45,238 nt of DNA from Anaerolineae bacterium (GCA_016926805.1 JAFGNV010000055.1:1-45238), one strand, 5' to 3'. Shown: positions 7,333-15,983, counted from the stretch's first letter. The notes: generated by a model not told the origin, from the sequence alone. Program-made: numbers and translations.

Positions 7333-8826
7333 TCAAACCGGCTCCTGTGGCACTACCCGGCCTGGCTGAGTTTCCCCCACCGGTTTGTTTTCCCACTTTT
7401 TCCATAACCCCAACGCCGAAATGAAGACGGCCCCAAACATCATCAGCCCCACCAAAATGGCGGCGTCGTGCAGGCCCCGCACCAGGGCCGCAGAACTCAC
7501 CGCATCAAGCTCGGCGCTGATGGCCTGGCCGCCGTGCATGGCCGCCCGGGCGGCAAAAATGGTGCCGATCACGGCCACGCCAGTGGTTTGGCCCAGGGTG
7601 CGGGTCATGGCCAGCATGCCGGAGCCAATACCCAGCCGTTGTTTGCCCACCGCGCCCATAATGGCGCTATTGTTGGGCGATTGGAACATGCCCATGCCTA
7701 TCCCCAGCGGCACGATCCGCAAGATATAGCCCAGCGTCGAGGTGTCTGTTTGCAGGGTGCTCAGCATCAGAAAAGTAAACGCAATGAGCAGCAGCCCGGT
7801 GGTGGTCAGCCCCCGCGTGCCAAAGCGGTCGGACAGCGTGCCGCTCAACGGCGCGGTGATGGATAACATGGCGGGCAGAACCGTCAACAATAAACCCACC
7901 TGGGTGGCGCTGTAGCCCAACACATCTTGCAGGTAAAAGGGCAAAATAAAAGAACTGCCCAAGGCCACAAAGGTCATGAACCCGGTCAATAGACTGGTGC
8001 TGAAGAGAGGATTGTGGAACATGCTCAGGTCGACAATGGGCTGGGCTACTTTACCTTCAACCAGCAGGAAGAGGACCAGGAAGAGAACAAAGTTGACCAG
8101 CAGGGCCAGGATGAGAGGCGCGCTAAAGCCTAACCGCTGTCCCAGGGTCAACGCCAGTAACAGGCTCAAGAGGCCAATGAACAAGGCCCCGGCTCCGGCA
8201 AAATCGAAGCGCTGCCGGCCGGTGGGAATATCGTCCGGCACAAAGGCCCGCACCATCAGTACGCCCACAATGCCCACGGGCACGTTGACAAAAAAGATGG
8301 CCCGCCAGCCAACCGTGCCAATCAGCAGGCCCCCCAACGCCGGTCCGGCGGCAATTCCCACCGATACAATCGTACCCATAATGCCCAATGCCTTGCCCCG
8401 CTCTTGGGGCGGAAAGGCGGCGGTCACAATCCCCATCCCCAGGGCCGTCACCATTGCTGCGCCAATGGCCTGGATCACCCGGAAAGCCACCAACCAGCCC
8501 GCGCCGGGGGCGAGTCCGCACAGCATCGAACTGAGCGTAAAAATAACAAAGCCCAGCAGATAGACTTTCTTTTTGCCCCGAATATCGGCCAGCCGGCCCA
8601 TGCTCAGCAGCAAACAGGTAATCACCAGCAGGTAACCTAAAATGACCCATTGAATGGTGGGAAAGTCTGTTTGTAGGGCCTGCATCATGGTGGGCAGCGA
8701 CACATTGACGATACTGCCATCAATGGTGCCCAAAAATACACCGGTGGCTACGGCGGCCATAGCCAGCCACTTGCGGGAGTAGTCGGGTTGAGCGGGGGAG
8801 GTCTGCGGATGGGAAACGTCTGACAT
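7333..8826 (-). CDS. MFS drug exporter, DHA2 (EmrB/QacA) family
   Basis: The frame encodes a hydrophobic 14-helix-type transporter. The start of helix 1 carries LGTIDGSIVNVSLPTM. MFS motif A is GRLADIRGKKKVYLLG and the antiporter motif C is GIAAGPALGG. Such proteins expel hydrophobic drugs or metabolites using the proton gradient. The frame stays open to 8901, but a good minus-strand promoter with its expected start near 8857 makes that start impossible. I therefore choose ATG at 8826, about ten bases after GAAGAG; ATG at 8844 is the alternative. A palindrome over the start point suggests repressor control. It diverges from the Nudix regulator gene. Confidence 0.9.
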   Translation of the reverse strand: MSDVSHPQTSPAQPDYSRKWLAMAAVATGVFLGTIDGSIVNVSLPTMMQALQTDFPTIQWVILGYLLVITCLLLSMGRLADIRGKKKVYLLGFVIFTLSSMLCGLAPGAGWLVAFRVIQAIGAAMVTALGMGIVTAAFPPQERGKALGIMGTIVSVGIAAGPALGGLLIGTVGWRAIFFVNVPVGIVGVLMVRAFVPDDIPTGRQRFDFAGAGALFIGLLSLLLALTLGQRLGFSAPLILALLVNFVLFLVLFLLVEGKVAQPIVDLSMFHNPLFSTSLLTGFMTFVALGSSFILPFYLQDVLGYSATQVGLLLTVLPAMLSITAPLSGTLSDRFGTRGLTTTGLLLIAFTFLMLSTLQTDTSTLGYILRIVPLGIGMGMFQSPNNSAIMGAVGKQRLGIGSGMLAMTRTLGQTTGVAVIGTIFAARAAMHGGQAISAELDAVSSAALVRGLHDAAILVGLMMFGAVFISALGLWKKWENKPVGETQPGRVVPQEPV

Positions 8827-8847
8827 ATAGGGTAAACTCTTCATTAT

Positions 8848-8865
8848 GTGTCTGAAAGTAGACAC
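8848..8865 (-). promoter_or_regulatory. Operator-like palindrome GTGTCT-N6-AGACAC
   Basis: GTGTCT (8848-8853) and AGACAC (8860-8865) are perfect inverted repeats. They overlap the -10 box and the predicted transcription start of the exporter, an ideal place for a TetR/MarR-like repressor. The regulator is not identified. Confidence 0.5.
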
Positions 8866-8891
8866 TATAGCCGTTTTTTTTGTTTTGACAA
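8864..8891 (-). promoter_or_regulatory. Promoter of the MFS exporter gene
   Basis: On the minus strand, TTGTCA (8891-8886) and TATAGT (8869-8864) are 16 bases apart, each matching consensus at five of six positions. Transcription would begin near 8857. Confidence 0.65.
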
Positions 8892-8946
8892 TTTGAGCCA
8901 TCCGTCCGGGAGCATTTCAGTTGGGGGCAGAAGTTAACTGACCATT

Positions 8947-8975
8947 TTGACAGTAAGGCTAACTCAGTTTATACT
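8947..8975 (+). promoter_or_regulatory. Promoter of the Nudix/NrtR-type gene
   Basis: TTGACA (8947-8952) and TATACT (8970-8975) are 17 bases apart, a near-consensus sigma70 promoter. It leaves an untranslated leader of about 83 bases before the ATG at 9065. It faces away from the exporter promoter. Confidence 0.75.
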
Positions 8976-9064
8976 AAAATTCCTCTACTACCCAATAAAT
9001 TCCCACAGGTAAATTTGCCGCCACTTGCTTAACAATAGATCATAGTTGTGATGAAAGAGTCTCC

Positions 9065-9775
9065 ATGAGCGCTCCAGAAACAGCCGAAACTTATGATGCG
9101 AGTAAGTATGAACACCCTTCGGTAACAGTTGATGTGGTGATTTTTAGTATTCCTGACGAGCAACTCAAAGTTCTCCTGATTAAGCGCAAGGCCTGGCCGT
9201 ATGAGGGCATGTGGGCCATTCCAGGCGGTTTTGTAAAGATAGACGAGAGTTTGGAAGACGCCGCCTACCGTGAACTGGCCGAAGAGACGAGTGTCACCCA
9301 GGAGCAGGTTTACCTGGAGCAACTTTACACCTTTGGCCAACCCCACCGCGACCCGCGCACGCGGGTGATAACGGTGGCCTACTTTGCCCTGGTTGCGGCC
9401 GATAAACTTCATCCCCACGCTGCTGCCAACGCCCAAGATGTCGGCTGGTTTTCGGTTTATGATCTGCCCGCCCTGGCCTTTGACCATGCCGACATTTTGG
9501 AGTACGCCTTAACCCGCCTGCGTTACAAGTTAGAATATTCGGCCGTGGGCTTTCAGCTTTTGCCGGAAAAGTTCACCTTGCGTGAGTTGCAAGACGCTTA
9601 CGAAATTATCCTGGGCGCTAAATTGGATAAAGGCAATTTTCGGAGCAAGCTGCGCAAAACTCAGGTGGTAGAAAAGGTGGATGGTTACCGCGATACCGGC
9701 GGCCGCCCCGCCCGGCTGTATCGTTTCCGCGAAGACGCTGTGGCCGAAATCAAAGCCCGGCGGTTGTTCCCTTAA
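9065..9775 (+). CDS. Nudix hydrolase domain with NrtR-type winged-helix (NAD regulator candidate)
   Basis: This 236-residue protein has an N-terminal Nudix domain with a nearly complete Nudix box from G55 to V77 (G55-x5-E61-x7-R69-E70-L71-x-E73-E74). Only the second box glycine is replaced, by S76. The C-terminal part (about 150-236, including LRELQDAYEIILG and GGRPARLYRF) matches the winged helix of NrtR, the Nudix-related repressor of NAD metabolism genes. NrtR proteins often have a degenerate box, whereas here the acidic residues remain, so it may both hydrolyse an ADP-ribose-type compound and regulate. A nicotinamidase-like gene with a palindromic operator lies 5 kb downstream. Function as a regulator is inferred from architecture. 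Confidence 0.85.
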   Translation: MSAPETAETYDASKYEHPSVTVDVVIFSIPDEQLKVLLIKRKAWPYEGMWAIPGGFVKIDESLEDAAYRELAEETSVTQEQVYLEQLYTFGQPHRDPRTRVITVAYFALVAADKLHPHAAANAQDVGWFSVYDLPALAFDHADILEYALTRLRYKLEYSAVGFQLLPEKFTLRELQDAYEIILGAKLDKGNFRSKLRKTQVVEKVDGYRDTGGRPARLYRFREDAVAEIKARRLFP

Positions 9776-9778
9776 CAA

Positions 9779-9872
9779 GTAGCAAGGTAGCAAATGTAGT
9801 AGGTACAAAGGGGCAGGATGTTTTGGAATCCTTTTTCTCGTATCCTATCTGTTACTCTGCTACTCTGTTACC
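9779..9872. repeat. Short tandem and inverted repeats before glgC
   Basis: The left side reads GTAGCAAG then GTAGCAAAT then GTAGTAGG (9779-9803). The right side has three 8-base units CTGTTACT, CTGCTACT and CTGTTACC (9849-9872). The two sides are roughly inverted repeats of each other. Between them AGGAT/ATCCT plus TTTTT (9815-9836) could be a weak terminator for the Nudix gene. Confidence 0.5.
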
Positions 9873-9893
9873 CGGTAGGATGGAGTTAGTTTT

Positions 9894-11153
9894 ATGCATC
9901 CCTTAGCTGTTCTTATGGCCGGTGGAGCCGGTAGCCGGTTGACCGTACTCTCAGACAAGCGGGCCAAACCGGCCGTGCCCTTTGCCGGAAAATACCGAAT
10001 TATCGATTTTACCCTTTCTAATTGCGTCAATTCCGGTATCTATGATGTGGCTGTGTTAACCCAGTATCGTCCCCACTCCCTCAATGCCCACATTGGCATT
10101 GGCAAACCCTGGGACCTGGACCGGCAGCGCGGCGGCGTGCACCTGCGCCAGCCATATCAGGGCAGCAGCGCCGATATGGACTGGTATCGTGGCACCGCCG
10201 ATGCGGTCACGCGTAACCTGGATTTTATCCAGGAACAGGAACCGGACGTGGTGCTCATCCTCTCCGGCGACCACATCTACAAAATGGATTACCGCCCTAT
10301 GCTGGCTTACCATGAGGACAAAGGAGCCGATTTAACTGTGGCGGTGATGAACGTGCCCCTGGAAGAAACCCATCGTCTGGGCATTATGACAGTCAACCGC
10401 AACATGCGCATTATCGAATTTCACGAAAAGCCCAAAGACCGGGACAAAGGCACGCTGGCCTCAATGGGGATCTATGTTTTTAATACCGAGGTGCTGGTTG
10501 AACGCCTGACCGAAGGTAGTGCCGAGGCCCCGCGCATTGATTTTGGCAAAGACGTTATCCCCAGCATGATCGAGCGGGATAAAGTGTATGCCTACCCCTT
10601 TGAGGGATATTGGGTGGATGTGGGAACCCTTCAATCGTATTGGGAAACCAACCTGGCCCTGACCGACCCGCTGAGTGATAGTACCCTGAATTTGCACGAC
10701 CCCAAGTGGATTATTCATACCCGGAGTGAGGAGCGCCCGCCGGTGAAGTTGGGACCCCAGGCCCAGGTGGTCAACAGTTTAATTTCCAACGGTTGTGTCG
10801 TGCGGGGGCGGGTCGAACGCTCGGTGCTGTCGCCGGGGGTGTATGTGTCGCCGGGAGCGTTGGTGCGGGAGTCGGTTATCATCAACGATACCTGGATTGG
10901 GCCGGGGGCGGTAGTGGACCGGGCCATTGTGGACGAAAATGTGGTCATTGGTACGGGGACGTATCTGGGCTATGGCGAAGACTTAACCCCTAATCGCGAA
11001 ATGCCCGACAAATTGAATACTGGCATTACGGTGGTAGGAGCTGGCGCTCAGATACCCGGCGGCCTGCGGATTGGCCGGAATGTGCTGATTCATAGCGATC
11101 GCCTGGAGAGCGACTTTCCTGGCGCCGAGATTACCAGCGGGGAAACAGTATAA
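9894..11153 (+). CDS. glgC: Glucose-1-phosphate adenylyltransferase
   Basis: This 419-residue enzyme makes ADP-glucose from ATP and glucose-1-phosphate, the committed step of bacterial glycogen synthesis. The nucleotidyltransferase signature GGAGSRL (10-16) with RAKPAVPF (23-30) binds [13 protein letters not shown] contains the catalytic metal-binding D126. FHEKP supplies K179 for glucose-1-phosphate. The C-terminal third is a left-handed beta-helix with hexapeptide-type repeats. Length fits the family. GGAG at 9882-9885 stands eight bases before the ATG. The next gene, a paralogue, starts at the base after its stop codon, so the two are surely co-translated and probably form one enzyme complex. 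Confidence 0.95.
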   Translation: MHPLAVLMAGGAGSRLTVLSDKRAKPAVPFAGKYRIIDFTLSNCVNSGIYDVAVLTQYRPHSLNAHIGIGKPWDLDRQRGGVHLRQPYQGSSADMDWYRGTADAVTRNLDFIQEQEPDVVLILSGDHIYKMDYRPMLAYHEDKGADLTVAVMNVPLEETHRLGIMTVNRNMRIIEFHEKPKDRDKGTLASMGIYVFNTEVLVERLTEGSAEAPRIDFGKDVIPSMIERDKVYAYPFEGYWVDVGTLQSYWETNLALTDPLSDSTLNLHDPKWIIHTRSEERPPVKLGPQAQVVNSLISNGCVVRGRVERSVLSPGVYVSPGALVRESVIINDTWIGPGAVVDRAIVDENVVIGTGTYLGYGEDLTPNREMPDKLNTGITVVGAGAQIPGGLRIGRNVLIHSDRLESDFPGAEITSGETV

Positions 11154-12389
11154 ATGGAAACCTTGGTGATGATTATGGCCGGTGGGGCCAGCGAGGATTT
11201 GAGTGTGTTAACGGCGGTTCGCTCCGAAGCGGCCGTCCCGTTTGGCGGTAAATTCCGCATCATTGATTTTCCTCTGTCAAATTGCGTTAATTCGGGGCTT
11301 TATAATGTGGCTTTGTTGACCCAATATATGCCGCGCTCGTTAAACGACCACGTGGGGGTTGGTAAACCCTGGGATTTGGACCGTTCGCAGGGGGGTGTGC
11401 GGTTATTGCAGCCTTACCTGAGCCGAGGGCAAACCGGTTGGCAGCGGGGTAGCGCCGATGCCGTCCGCCGTAATCTGGATTTTGTGGGGGAACAGCGCGT
11501 AAATAACGTGTTGCTCCTGGCCGGTAACCATATCTACAAAATGGATTATCGGCCCATGCTGCGCTTTCACGGCCAAATGAAGGCCGACGTAACTCTGGCC
11601 GTGCGCCGGGTGAGTCCGTTTGAAACCCATCGTTTTGGCATTGTCAGCGTTGATGGCAATATGGGTATCACCAGTTTTAAAGAAAAACCCCGTCGCTCCA
11701 AGGAAACGCTGGCCTCAATGGGAATCTATGTGTTTCAATATGAGGCCCTCAAAGAAATTTTGGCCGACGATAAGTTGAATGATTTTGGCCGCGATGTGTT
11801 ACCGAGTATTCTTAACTCTTACAAAGTCTGCGCCTATACTTTTGAAGGTTATTGGGCCAACGTGGGCATGCTGCAAGCCTATTGGGAGGCCAACATGGCC
11901 TTGCTGGCCGAAACCCCGGCCCTGGACCTGTATGACCCGGAGTGGGTTATCCATACCCGCAGCGAGGAACAGCCGCCGGTAAAGATTGGCCCCGAGGCCT
12001 GGGTTGGCGGTAACCTGTTGTCCAACGGTTGCGTCATCGAAGGGGTGGTCGAGCGGTCGGTGTTATCACCGGGGGTGCGGGTGGCTGCCGGCGCAGTGGT
12101 ACGCGACTCGGTGATTATGAGCGATACGGTGATTGGGGCCAAGGCCCGGGTAGAACGGGCCATTATTGACAAAGATGTTTATCTGGGTGAGGGAGCGGAA
12201 ATTGGTTATGGCGTCGATAACGTGCCCAATCGATTCCACCCGGACCGGCTCAATACCGGCCTGACCGTAATTGGCAAAAATGCTCGCGTGCCGGCAGGGG
12301 TCAGAATTGGACACAACGTTATCATCAATCCTAACGTTAAAGAAGAGCAGTTCCCCGGTGATTTCATCACCAGTGGCGAGATAGTGTAG
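11154..12389 (+). CDS. GlgC paralogue with degenerate active site (GlgD-like regulatory subunit)
   Basis: This 411-residue protein aligns with the upstream GlgC throughout but has lost key residues. GGAGSRL is GGASEDL (10-16), the K-P of the ATP loop is E25-A26 (RSEAAVPF), and the catalytic aspartate of G-D-H is N125 ([10 protein letters not shown]). The glucose-1-phosphate lysine K178 (FKEKP) is kept. Firmicutes GlgD is a comparable non-catalytic partner that tunes GlgC, so the same role is inferred here. This may be an independent duplication, since it still closely resembles its neighbour. The start codon immediately follows the glgC stop at 11153 and a terminator follows at 12421, closing a two-gene operon. 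Confidence 0.85.
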   Translation: METLVMIMAGGASEDLSVLTAVRSEAAVPFGGKFRIIDFPLSNCVNSGLYNVALLTQYMPRSLNDHVGVGKPWDLDRSQGGVRLLQPYLSRGQTGWQRGSADAVRRNLDFVGEQRVNNVLLLAGNHIYKMDYRPMLRFHGQMKADVTLAVRRVSPFETHRFGIVSVDGNMGITSFKEKPRRSKETLASMGIYVFQYEALKEILADDKLNDFGRDVLPSILNSYKVCAYTFEGYWANVGMLQAYWEANMALLAETPALDLYDPEWVIHTRSEEQPPVKIGPEAWVGGNLLSNGCVIEGVVERSVLSPGVRVAAGAVVRDSVIMSDTVIGAKARVERAIIDKDVYLGEGAEIGYGVDNVPNRFHPDRLNTGLTVIGKNARVPAGVRIGHNVIINPNVKEEQFPGDFITSGEIV

Positions 12390-12420
12390 AAATTGATGGG
12401 TATCGACGCGGGGGAGCCGG

Positions 12421-12452
12421 GGAGAGCTACTCCTCTGCTCTCTTCTTTTTTT
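12421..12452 (+). terminator. Terminator of the glgC-glgD-like operon
   Basis: GAGAGC (12422-12427) pairs with GCTCTC (12437-12442), extendable by a G-T pair, followed by TTCTTTTTTT. The remaining 180 bases to the next gene show nothing I can name. Confidence 0.65.
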
Positions 12453-12631
12453 GACACCGTAGCACAGAATAATGAGCCGCAAAGTCAAGGTTTTATCTCG
12501 CCAGCCACTCTGGGCAGAGTGAAGCCGCGAAGATTTTGGCCGTGTCTGGCCCAGAAATTCTCCAACCACCCGGATAAGTATACAGACGCTAAAAGCGAGT
12601 TCATCTTGGAGATAGACAAAAAGGCCAGCAC

Positions 12632-13228
12632 TTGGAAGAAATCGGACGACGGTTGACCATATTGTCCAAACCATTGCTCATCATTATTACCGGCCTGCCT
12701 TGTACCGGCAAAACGATGCTGGGCAGAAAATTGGCGGCAGAACTTGGCCTCCCGTTTGTACACAAAGATGGAATCAAAGAAATCCTTTTTGAGAATTTGG
12801 GCTGGAAAGACCGGGAGTGGTCAAAAAAGTTGGGCTGGGCCAGTATCGATCTGTTGTATTACTTCATTGGGGTGCAACTTGCGGCGGGGAGATCGTGTAT
12901 CGTCGAAAGTAACTTCAAGGCTGAGTTCGCAAATCTGGAGTTTCTGGCGTTGCAACAAAAGTATGATTTTGACCCATTTCAAGTTGTCTGTAAGACTGAA
13001 GGGAAAATTCTTTATCGCAGATTTAAAGAGCGATCCGAATCAGGTGAGCGCCATCCTGGCCATGTGGATTACTTGAATTATGATGAGTTCAAATCCACTT
13101 TGCTTGAAGGGGGTTGGGAACCGTTAGATATTGGCGGCAAAGTTCTTGAGGTTGACACTACCGACTTTCAGGCTATCGATTACAAAAGTTTATTGCGGGC
13201 GATAGGCGTTCCGATTAAAGCGGGATGA
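12632..13228 (+). CDS. P-loop kinase-like ATPase (AAA_33 type)
   Basis: The protein (198 residues if the TTG at 12632 is used) has a Walker A motif GLPCTGKT (21-28) after a hydrophobic strand. The layout is that of small zeta-toxin/chloramphenicol-phosphotransferase-like kinases: IVESNF resembles the second strand, and an Arg-rich lid follows (YRRFKERSESGERHPGH). These enzymes phosphorylate small metabolites or nucleotides; the substrate cannot be read from sequence. No ATG is available and no clear ribosome binding site is visible, so TTG at 12653 or 12662 are alternative starts. It precedes a GNAT gene in the same direction. Confidence 0.7.
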   Translation: MEEIGRRLTILSKPLLIIITGLPCTGKTMLGRKLAAELGLPFVHKDGIKEILFENLGWKDREWSKKLGWASIDLLYYFIGVQLAAGRSCIVESNFKAEFANLEFLALQQKYDFDPFQVVCKTEGKILYRRFKERSESGERHPGHVDYLNYDEFKSTLLEGGWEPLDIGGKVLEVDTTDFQAIDYKSLLRAIGVPIKAG

Positions 13229-13291
13229 TCCCATGCGCCCTCTGTTCAGAAAGCGTAGTGTCGAGAATCCACTCTGGATCAGTAGAAACCT

Positions 13292-14008
13292 ATGATGAAA
13301 ATCCGTAGAGCCATCCCTGAGGATGCCGGTGGTCTTGCCACGGTAGTGCAGGAAGTGTGGGGTCAGGCGATTGATCTTAGAACATGTCATTCTCAAATCA
13401 AGAGCGATACGGGCGCCATCTGGGTTGCGGTAGAAGGCAAAGAAATTGCCGGATTTGTCTCGGCCTTTTTGACCGTAAGCCGGGATGGTGTACGTCGTTG
13501 GGAGGTTGATTTGCTGGCGGTCAGGCCGGTTTATCGAGGCCAACAACTGGGACAAAAATTGGTTAAAGCCACGTGGATAGATGTCTGTCACCATTACGTC
13601 GATTTTGCCCGGGCCGCCGTTCGAGTTGATAACATTGCCAGCCAGCGGAGCTTTGAACGCGCCGGTTATACTACCGACGGCCGGGTTTACAACTTGCTGG
13701 TGTGGTTGCCTGAACCGGCCGAAACACCGGTTGTATATCCTCAAAGGGTGACCTTTTTGCCGGTAAACACCCTTACCTATCGTGGCCTGTGGCTTGAAGG
13801 GCTGACCTCAAACGGACTGGTTGAGGACGAGCTGAGACAGGCGGTAGCCGCTGCCCGCACCTTGATTGCCCGGCAGGGGCGGGACAATACCGGCGCGCTG
13901 ATTCCCGTTACTGATGAAACGCGTTTAGCGGATGATTTGCGAGCCACGGCCAATTCTCTTGGCGAGTACCACTGGTGGCGGAAGCCTTCAATGATTTTGA
14001 GAAAATGA
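13292..14008 (+). CDS. GNAT-family N-acetyltransferase
   Basis: This 238-residue protein carries a GNAT domain in its first 145 residues. LLAVRPVYRGQQLGQKLVKA contains the R/Q-x-x-G-x-G/A-type acetyl-CoA pyrophosphate loop. NIASQRSFERAGY is the usual terminal strand-helix of the fold. The C-terminal 90 residues are an extra region I do not recognise. It would transfer an acetyl group from acetyl-CoA to an amine, substrate unknown. Two adjacent ATGs (13292, 13295) are both possible starts. Confidence 0.8.
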   Translation: MMKIRRAIPEDAGGLATVVQEVWGQAIDLRTCHSQIKSDTGAIWVAVEGKEIAGFVSAFLTVSRDGVRRWEVDLLAVRPVYRGQQLGQKLVKATWIDVCHHYVDFARAAVRVDNIASQRSFERAGYTTDGRVYNLLVWLPEPAETPVVYPQRVTFLPVNTLTYRGLWLEGLTSNGLVEDELRQAVAAARTLIARQGRDNTGALIPVTDETRLADDLRATANSLGEYHWWRKPSMILRK

Positions 14009-14074
14009 CGGGGCAATGATGAATTTTGCCAACCACTGTTGCGTTATCCGGCTTTCTTGAACCTGGAGAATTGA

Positions 14075-14389
14075 ATGGCAGATTTACGGGAGCTACAAAA
14101 CCTGGTCAGTAACATCAGGCAGCAACGCGGCTTTACTATGGACCCGCTAAAAATCCTTGTTCTTCTGACAGAGGAAGTGGGTGAAGTAGCCAGAGAACTG
14201 AAACGAACCTGGTCGCCCAACTATGATCCCTTTTCAAAAAAAGACCTGGAAGACGAGTTGGCCGATGTGCTGGTTTGCCTTCTGGCCCTGGCCAACCAAT
14301 TTGAGATAGATTTGGAAAAAGTCCTCTTGAGCAAACTGGTCGACAAGGACAGTCACCGCGAGTGGAAATCGGCAAGCCTGACCCATTGA
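14075..14389 (+). CDS. MazG-like nucleotide pyrophosphohydrolase
   Basis: This 104-residue all-alpha protein matches the MazG/dUTPase-like fold. E33-E34-x-x-E37 (TEEVGEVARELK) and E61-x-x-D64 (LEDELADVLVCLL) form the magnesium site. Such enzymes cleave (d)NTPs, often damaged ones, to monophosphate and pyrophosphate. The size suits the single-domain form. GGAG precedes the ATG at good distance. The promoter of the next gene starts within its stop codon. Confidence 0.85.
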   Translation: MADLRELQNLVSNIRQQRGFTMDPLKILVLLTEEVGEVARELKRTWSPNYDPFSKKDLEDELADVLVCLLALANQFEIDLEKVLLSKLVDKDSHREWKSASLTH

Positions 14390-14414
14390 CAAAATTGGTT
14401 TTTTGAGTTATACT
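14386..14414 (+). promoter_or_regulatory. Near-consensus promoter of the nicotinamidase-like gene
   Basis: TTGACA (14386-14391), a 17-base spacer and TATACT (14409-14414) make a strong sigma70 promoter. The -10 overlaps the first arm of the palindromic operator. Confidence 0.85.
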
Positions 14415-14436
14415 TAGTGTATAAATTACACTAAGT
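14412..14436 (+). promoter_or_regulatory. Perfect palindromic operator ACTTAGTGTA-N5-TACACTAAGT
   Basis: ACTTAGTGTA (14412-14421) and TACACTAAGT (14427-14436) are perfect 10-base inverted repeats around TAAAT. The site covers the end of the -10 box and the transcription start, so a bound dimer would repress. The NrtR-like protein at 9065 is the leading candidate because NrtR controls NAD salvage genes in other bacteria. No matching second site was found at the NrtR promoter. Confidence 0.8.
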
Positions 14437-14495
14437 GATGTTGATTTTTGGCTGATAAGTAAGGATCAGTAGCACCTAGTTGACTGGAGGTAATC

Positions 14496-15209
14496 ATGAA
14501 TGTTGAGCAATTGATTCAAAATAGCAGGCCATTTTTAGATTACGTGGTTGAATGGAAAAAAGGGCTGCCATCCATTCCCTTGGCTGAGGTAATAAACCAT
14601 AACCCGGCCAGTGTCGCCGTAATCTCCGTAGATGTTGTCAACGGCTTCTGTTACGAAGGGCCGCTGGCCAGCCCCCGCGTGGCGACCATTATCGAGCCAA
14701 TTGCCGCGCTGTTCCAAAATAGTTATACGGCCGGGGTTCGGAACTTTGTTCTCACCCAAGACGCCCATCCCCAAGACGCCGTTGAATTTGCAGACTATCC
14801 CCCCCACTGCATCCGTGGCACCAGTGAAAGTGACACGGTGGATCGGTTCAAATCGTTACCCTTTTTTGACCTGTTTCAAGTGATGCCCAAAAATTCCATC
14901 AATTCGTTCCTCGGTACCAATTTGGACGCCTGGCTCGAGGCGCATCCCCAGGTTAACACGTTCATCACGGTGGGCGACTGCACCGATTTGTGCACCTATC
15001 AATTAGCCATGCACCTCAAACTCCGCGCCAATGCCCGCAATCAAAAAATCCGGGTGATTGTGCCGGTTGATTGCGTTGACACCTATGACTTGCCCGTTGA
15101 TGTGGCCCAAAACATCGGGGCCGTGCCCCACAATGGAGATTTGTTACACCATATCTTTCTTTATCACATGATGCTCAATGGGATTGAGGTGGTGGCCAAA
15201 GTTGGGTAA
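14496..15209 (+). CDS. Isochorismatase-family cysteine hydrolase, nicotinamidase (PncA)-like
   Basis: This 237-residue protein has the triad of the nicotinamidase/isochorismatase family: D46 (SVDVVNGF), K132 (MPKNSINSF) and C166 (GDCTDLC). A PncA-style metal site is suggested by D89-x-H91 and H104 (TQDAHPQDAVEFADYPPHC). Nicotinamidase converts nicotinamide to nicotinate for NAD salvage. The metal motif favours that over isochorismatase, but I would not assign the symbol without comparison. GGAGG (14486-14490) lies five bases before the ATG. A strong promoter with a palindromic operator controls it, possibly through the NrtR-like protein. Confidence 0.8.
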   Translation: MNVEQLIQNSRPFLDYVVEWKKGLPSIPLAEVINHNPASVAVISVDVVNGFCYEGPLASPRVATIIEPIAALFQNSYTAGVRNFVLTQDAHPQDAVEFADYPPHCIRGTSESDTVDRFKSLPFFDLFQVMPKNSINSFLGTNLDAWLEAHPQVNTFITVGDCTDLCTYQLAMHLKLRANARNQKIRVIVPVDCVDTYDLPVDVAQNIGAVPHNGDLLHHIFLYHMMLNGIEVVAKVG

Positions 15210-15260
15210 TGTTTTCGTAGTCCGTAGAATAGGGTGTCAAGTAATGGGGTGAAGAGGAAA

Positions 15261-15983
15261 ATGGATGATGGTACGACTGGAGTCTACTACCTAACTCGGC
15301 AGCCTGAATTACTCAACGAATTCGATAAAGAAGCGCAACATTGGAAAATGTTCATCGTTGCCCAATTTGATGAGGAGTTTGCTAACGCCGTACTAACGAA
15401 AGCGCGTAAGGAATTCGAGGCTTTGATTCCGCAAATACCTTACATCGGTGGTGACAAGAACCATCTGACCGAAGCCCTGATTGAGTCGATTAGATATTTG
15501 GCGTTCTTTAGAGCAATGAAGTTGGATGGCAAAACCGCTGCTGAAACAGGCAAGATTCTCTACGATGCTACTGTGGCCCAAATCAACGAACCCCACCCTC
15601 CGATTCCACCGGATCAGAGATTGACCCCGGAACAATTGATAGAACGACGAAAGCAGCGGGCAGCTTGGTCTCAAGAAAAACGTTATCCGGAGGATTATTT
15701 GTACGAGTATGTTCCTGGCGATGGGCAAGAATTTGATTACGGTTATGATTTTTTCGCATGCGCCGCGCAGAAGTTCTACCACACCCAGGGAGCCGATGAG
15801 TTTATGCCTTTTTACTGCTTCCTTGATTATCCAAAAAGTCAGAGAGATGGATTGGGCTTGAGCCGGACTATAACCTTGGCTGAGGGCCACCCGAAATGCA
15901 ACCATCGTTTCAAGCAAGGCCGAAAGGTGGACTTAAGGTGGCCTCCACCATTCCTGACAGAAATGACCGGAGCTTCAAAATGA
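15261..15983 (+). CDS. L-2-amino-thiazoline-4-carboxylic acid hydrolase-like protein
   Basis: This soluble protein of 240 residues ends in RTITLAEGHPKCNHRFKQG, which resembles the conserved C-terminal Cys/Arg motif of the ATC-hydrolase family (hydrolysis of a cyclic cysteine precursor). A substrate was shown for only a few members, so here the activity is open. A central Pro-rich stretch (HPPIPPDQRLTPEQ) links two helical parts. I start at ATG 15261, just after AGAGGA; GTG at 15234 would add nine residues. Its stop overlaps the start of the SPFH gene by ATGA, so the two are translationally coupled. Confidence 0.65.
   Translation: MDDGTTGVYYLTRQPELLNEFDKEAQHWKMFIVAQFDEEFANAVLTKARKEFEALIPQIPYIGGDKNHLTEALIESIRYLAFFRAMKLDGKTAAETGKILYDATVAQINEPHPPIPPDQRLTPEQLIERRKQRAAWSQEKRYPEDYLYEYVPGDGQEFDYGYDFFACAAQKFYHTQGADEFMPFYCFLDYPKSQRDGLGLSRTITLAEGHPKCNHRFKQGRKVDLRWPPPFLTEMTGASK

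Noticed and set aside
8969..8978. Half-site TTATACTAAA in front of the Nudix/NrtR-type gene, similar to an arm of the 14412-14436 operator
   Set aside because: The similarity is explained by the shared TATACT -10 box, and no second arm is present.
12393..12656. Possible small gene of 87 codons after the glg operon
   Set aside because: It runs through the terminator at 12421-12452, lacks a ribosome binding site and overlaps the kinase gene start.
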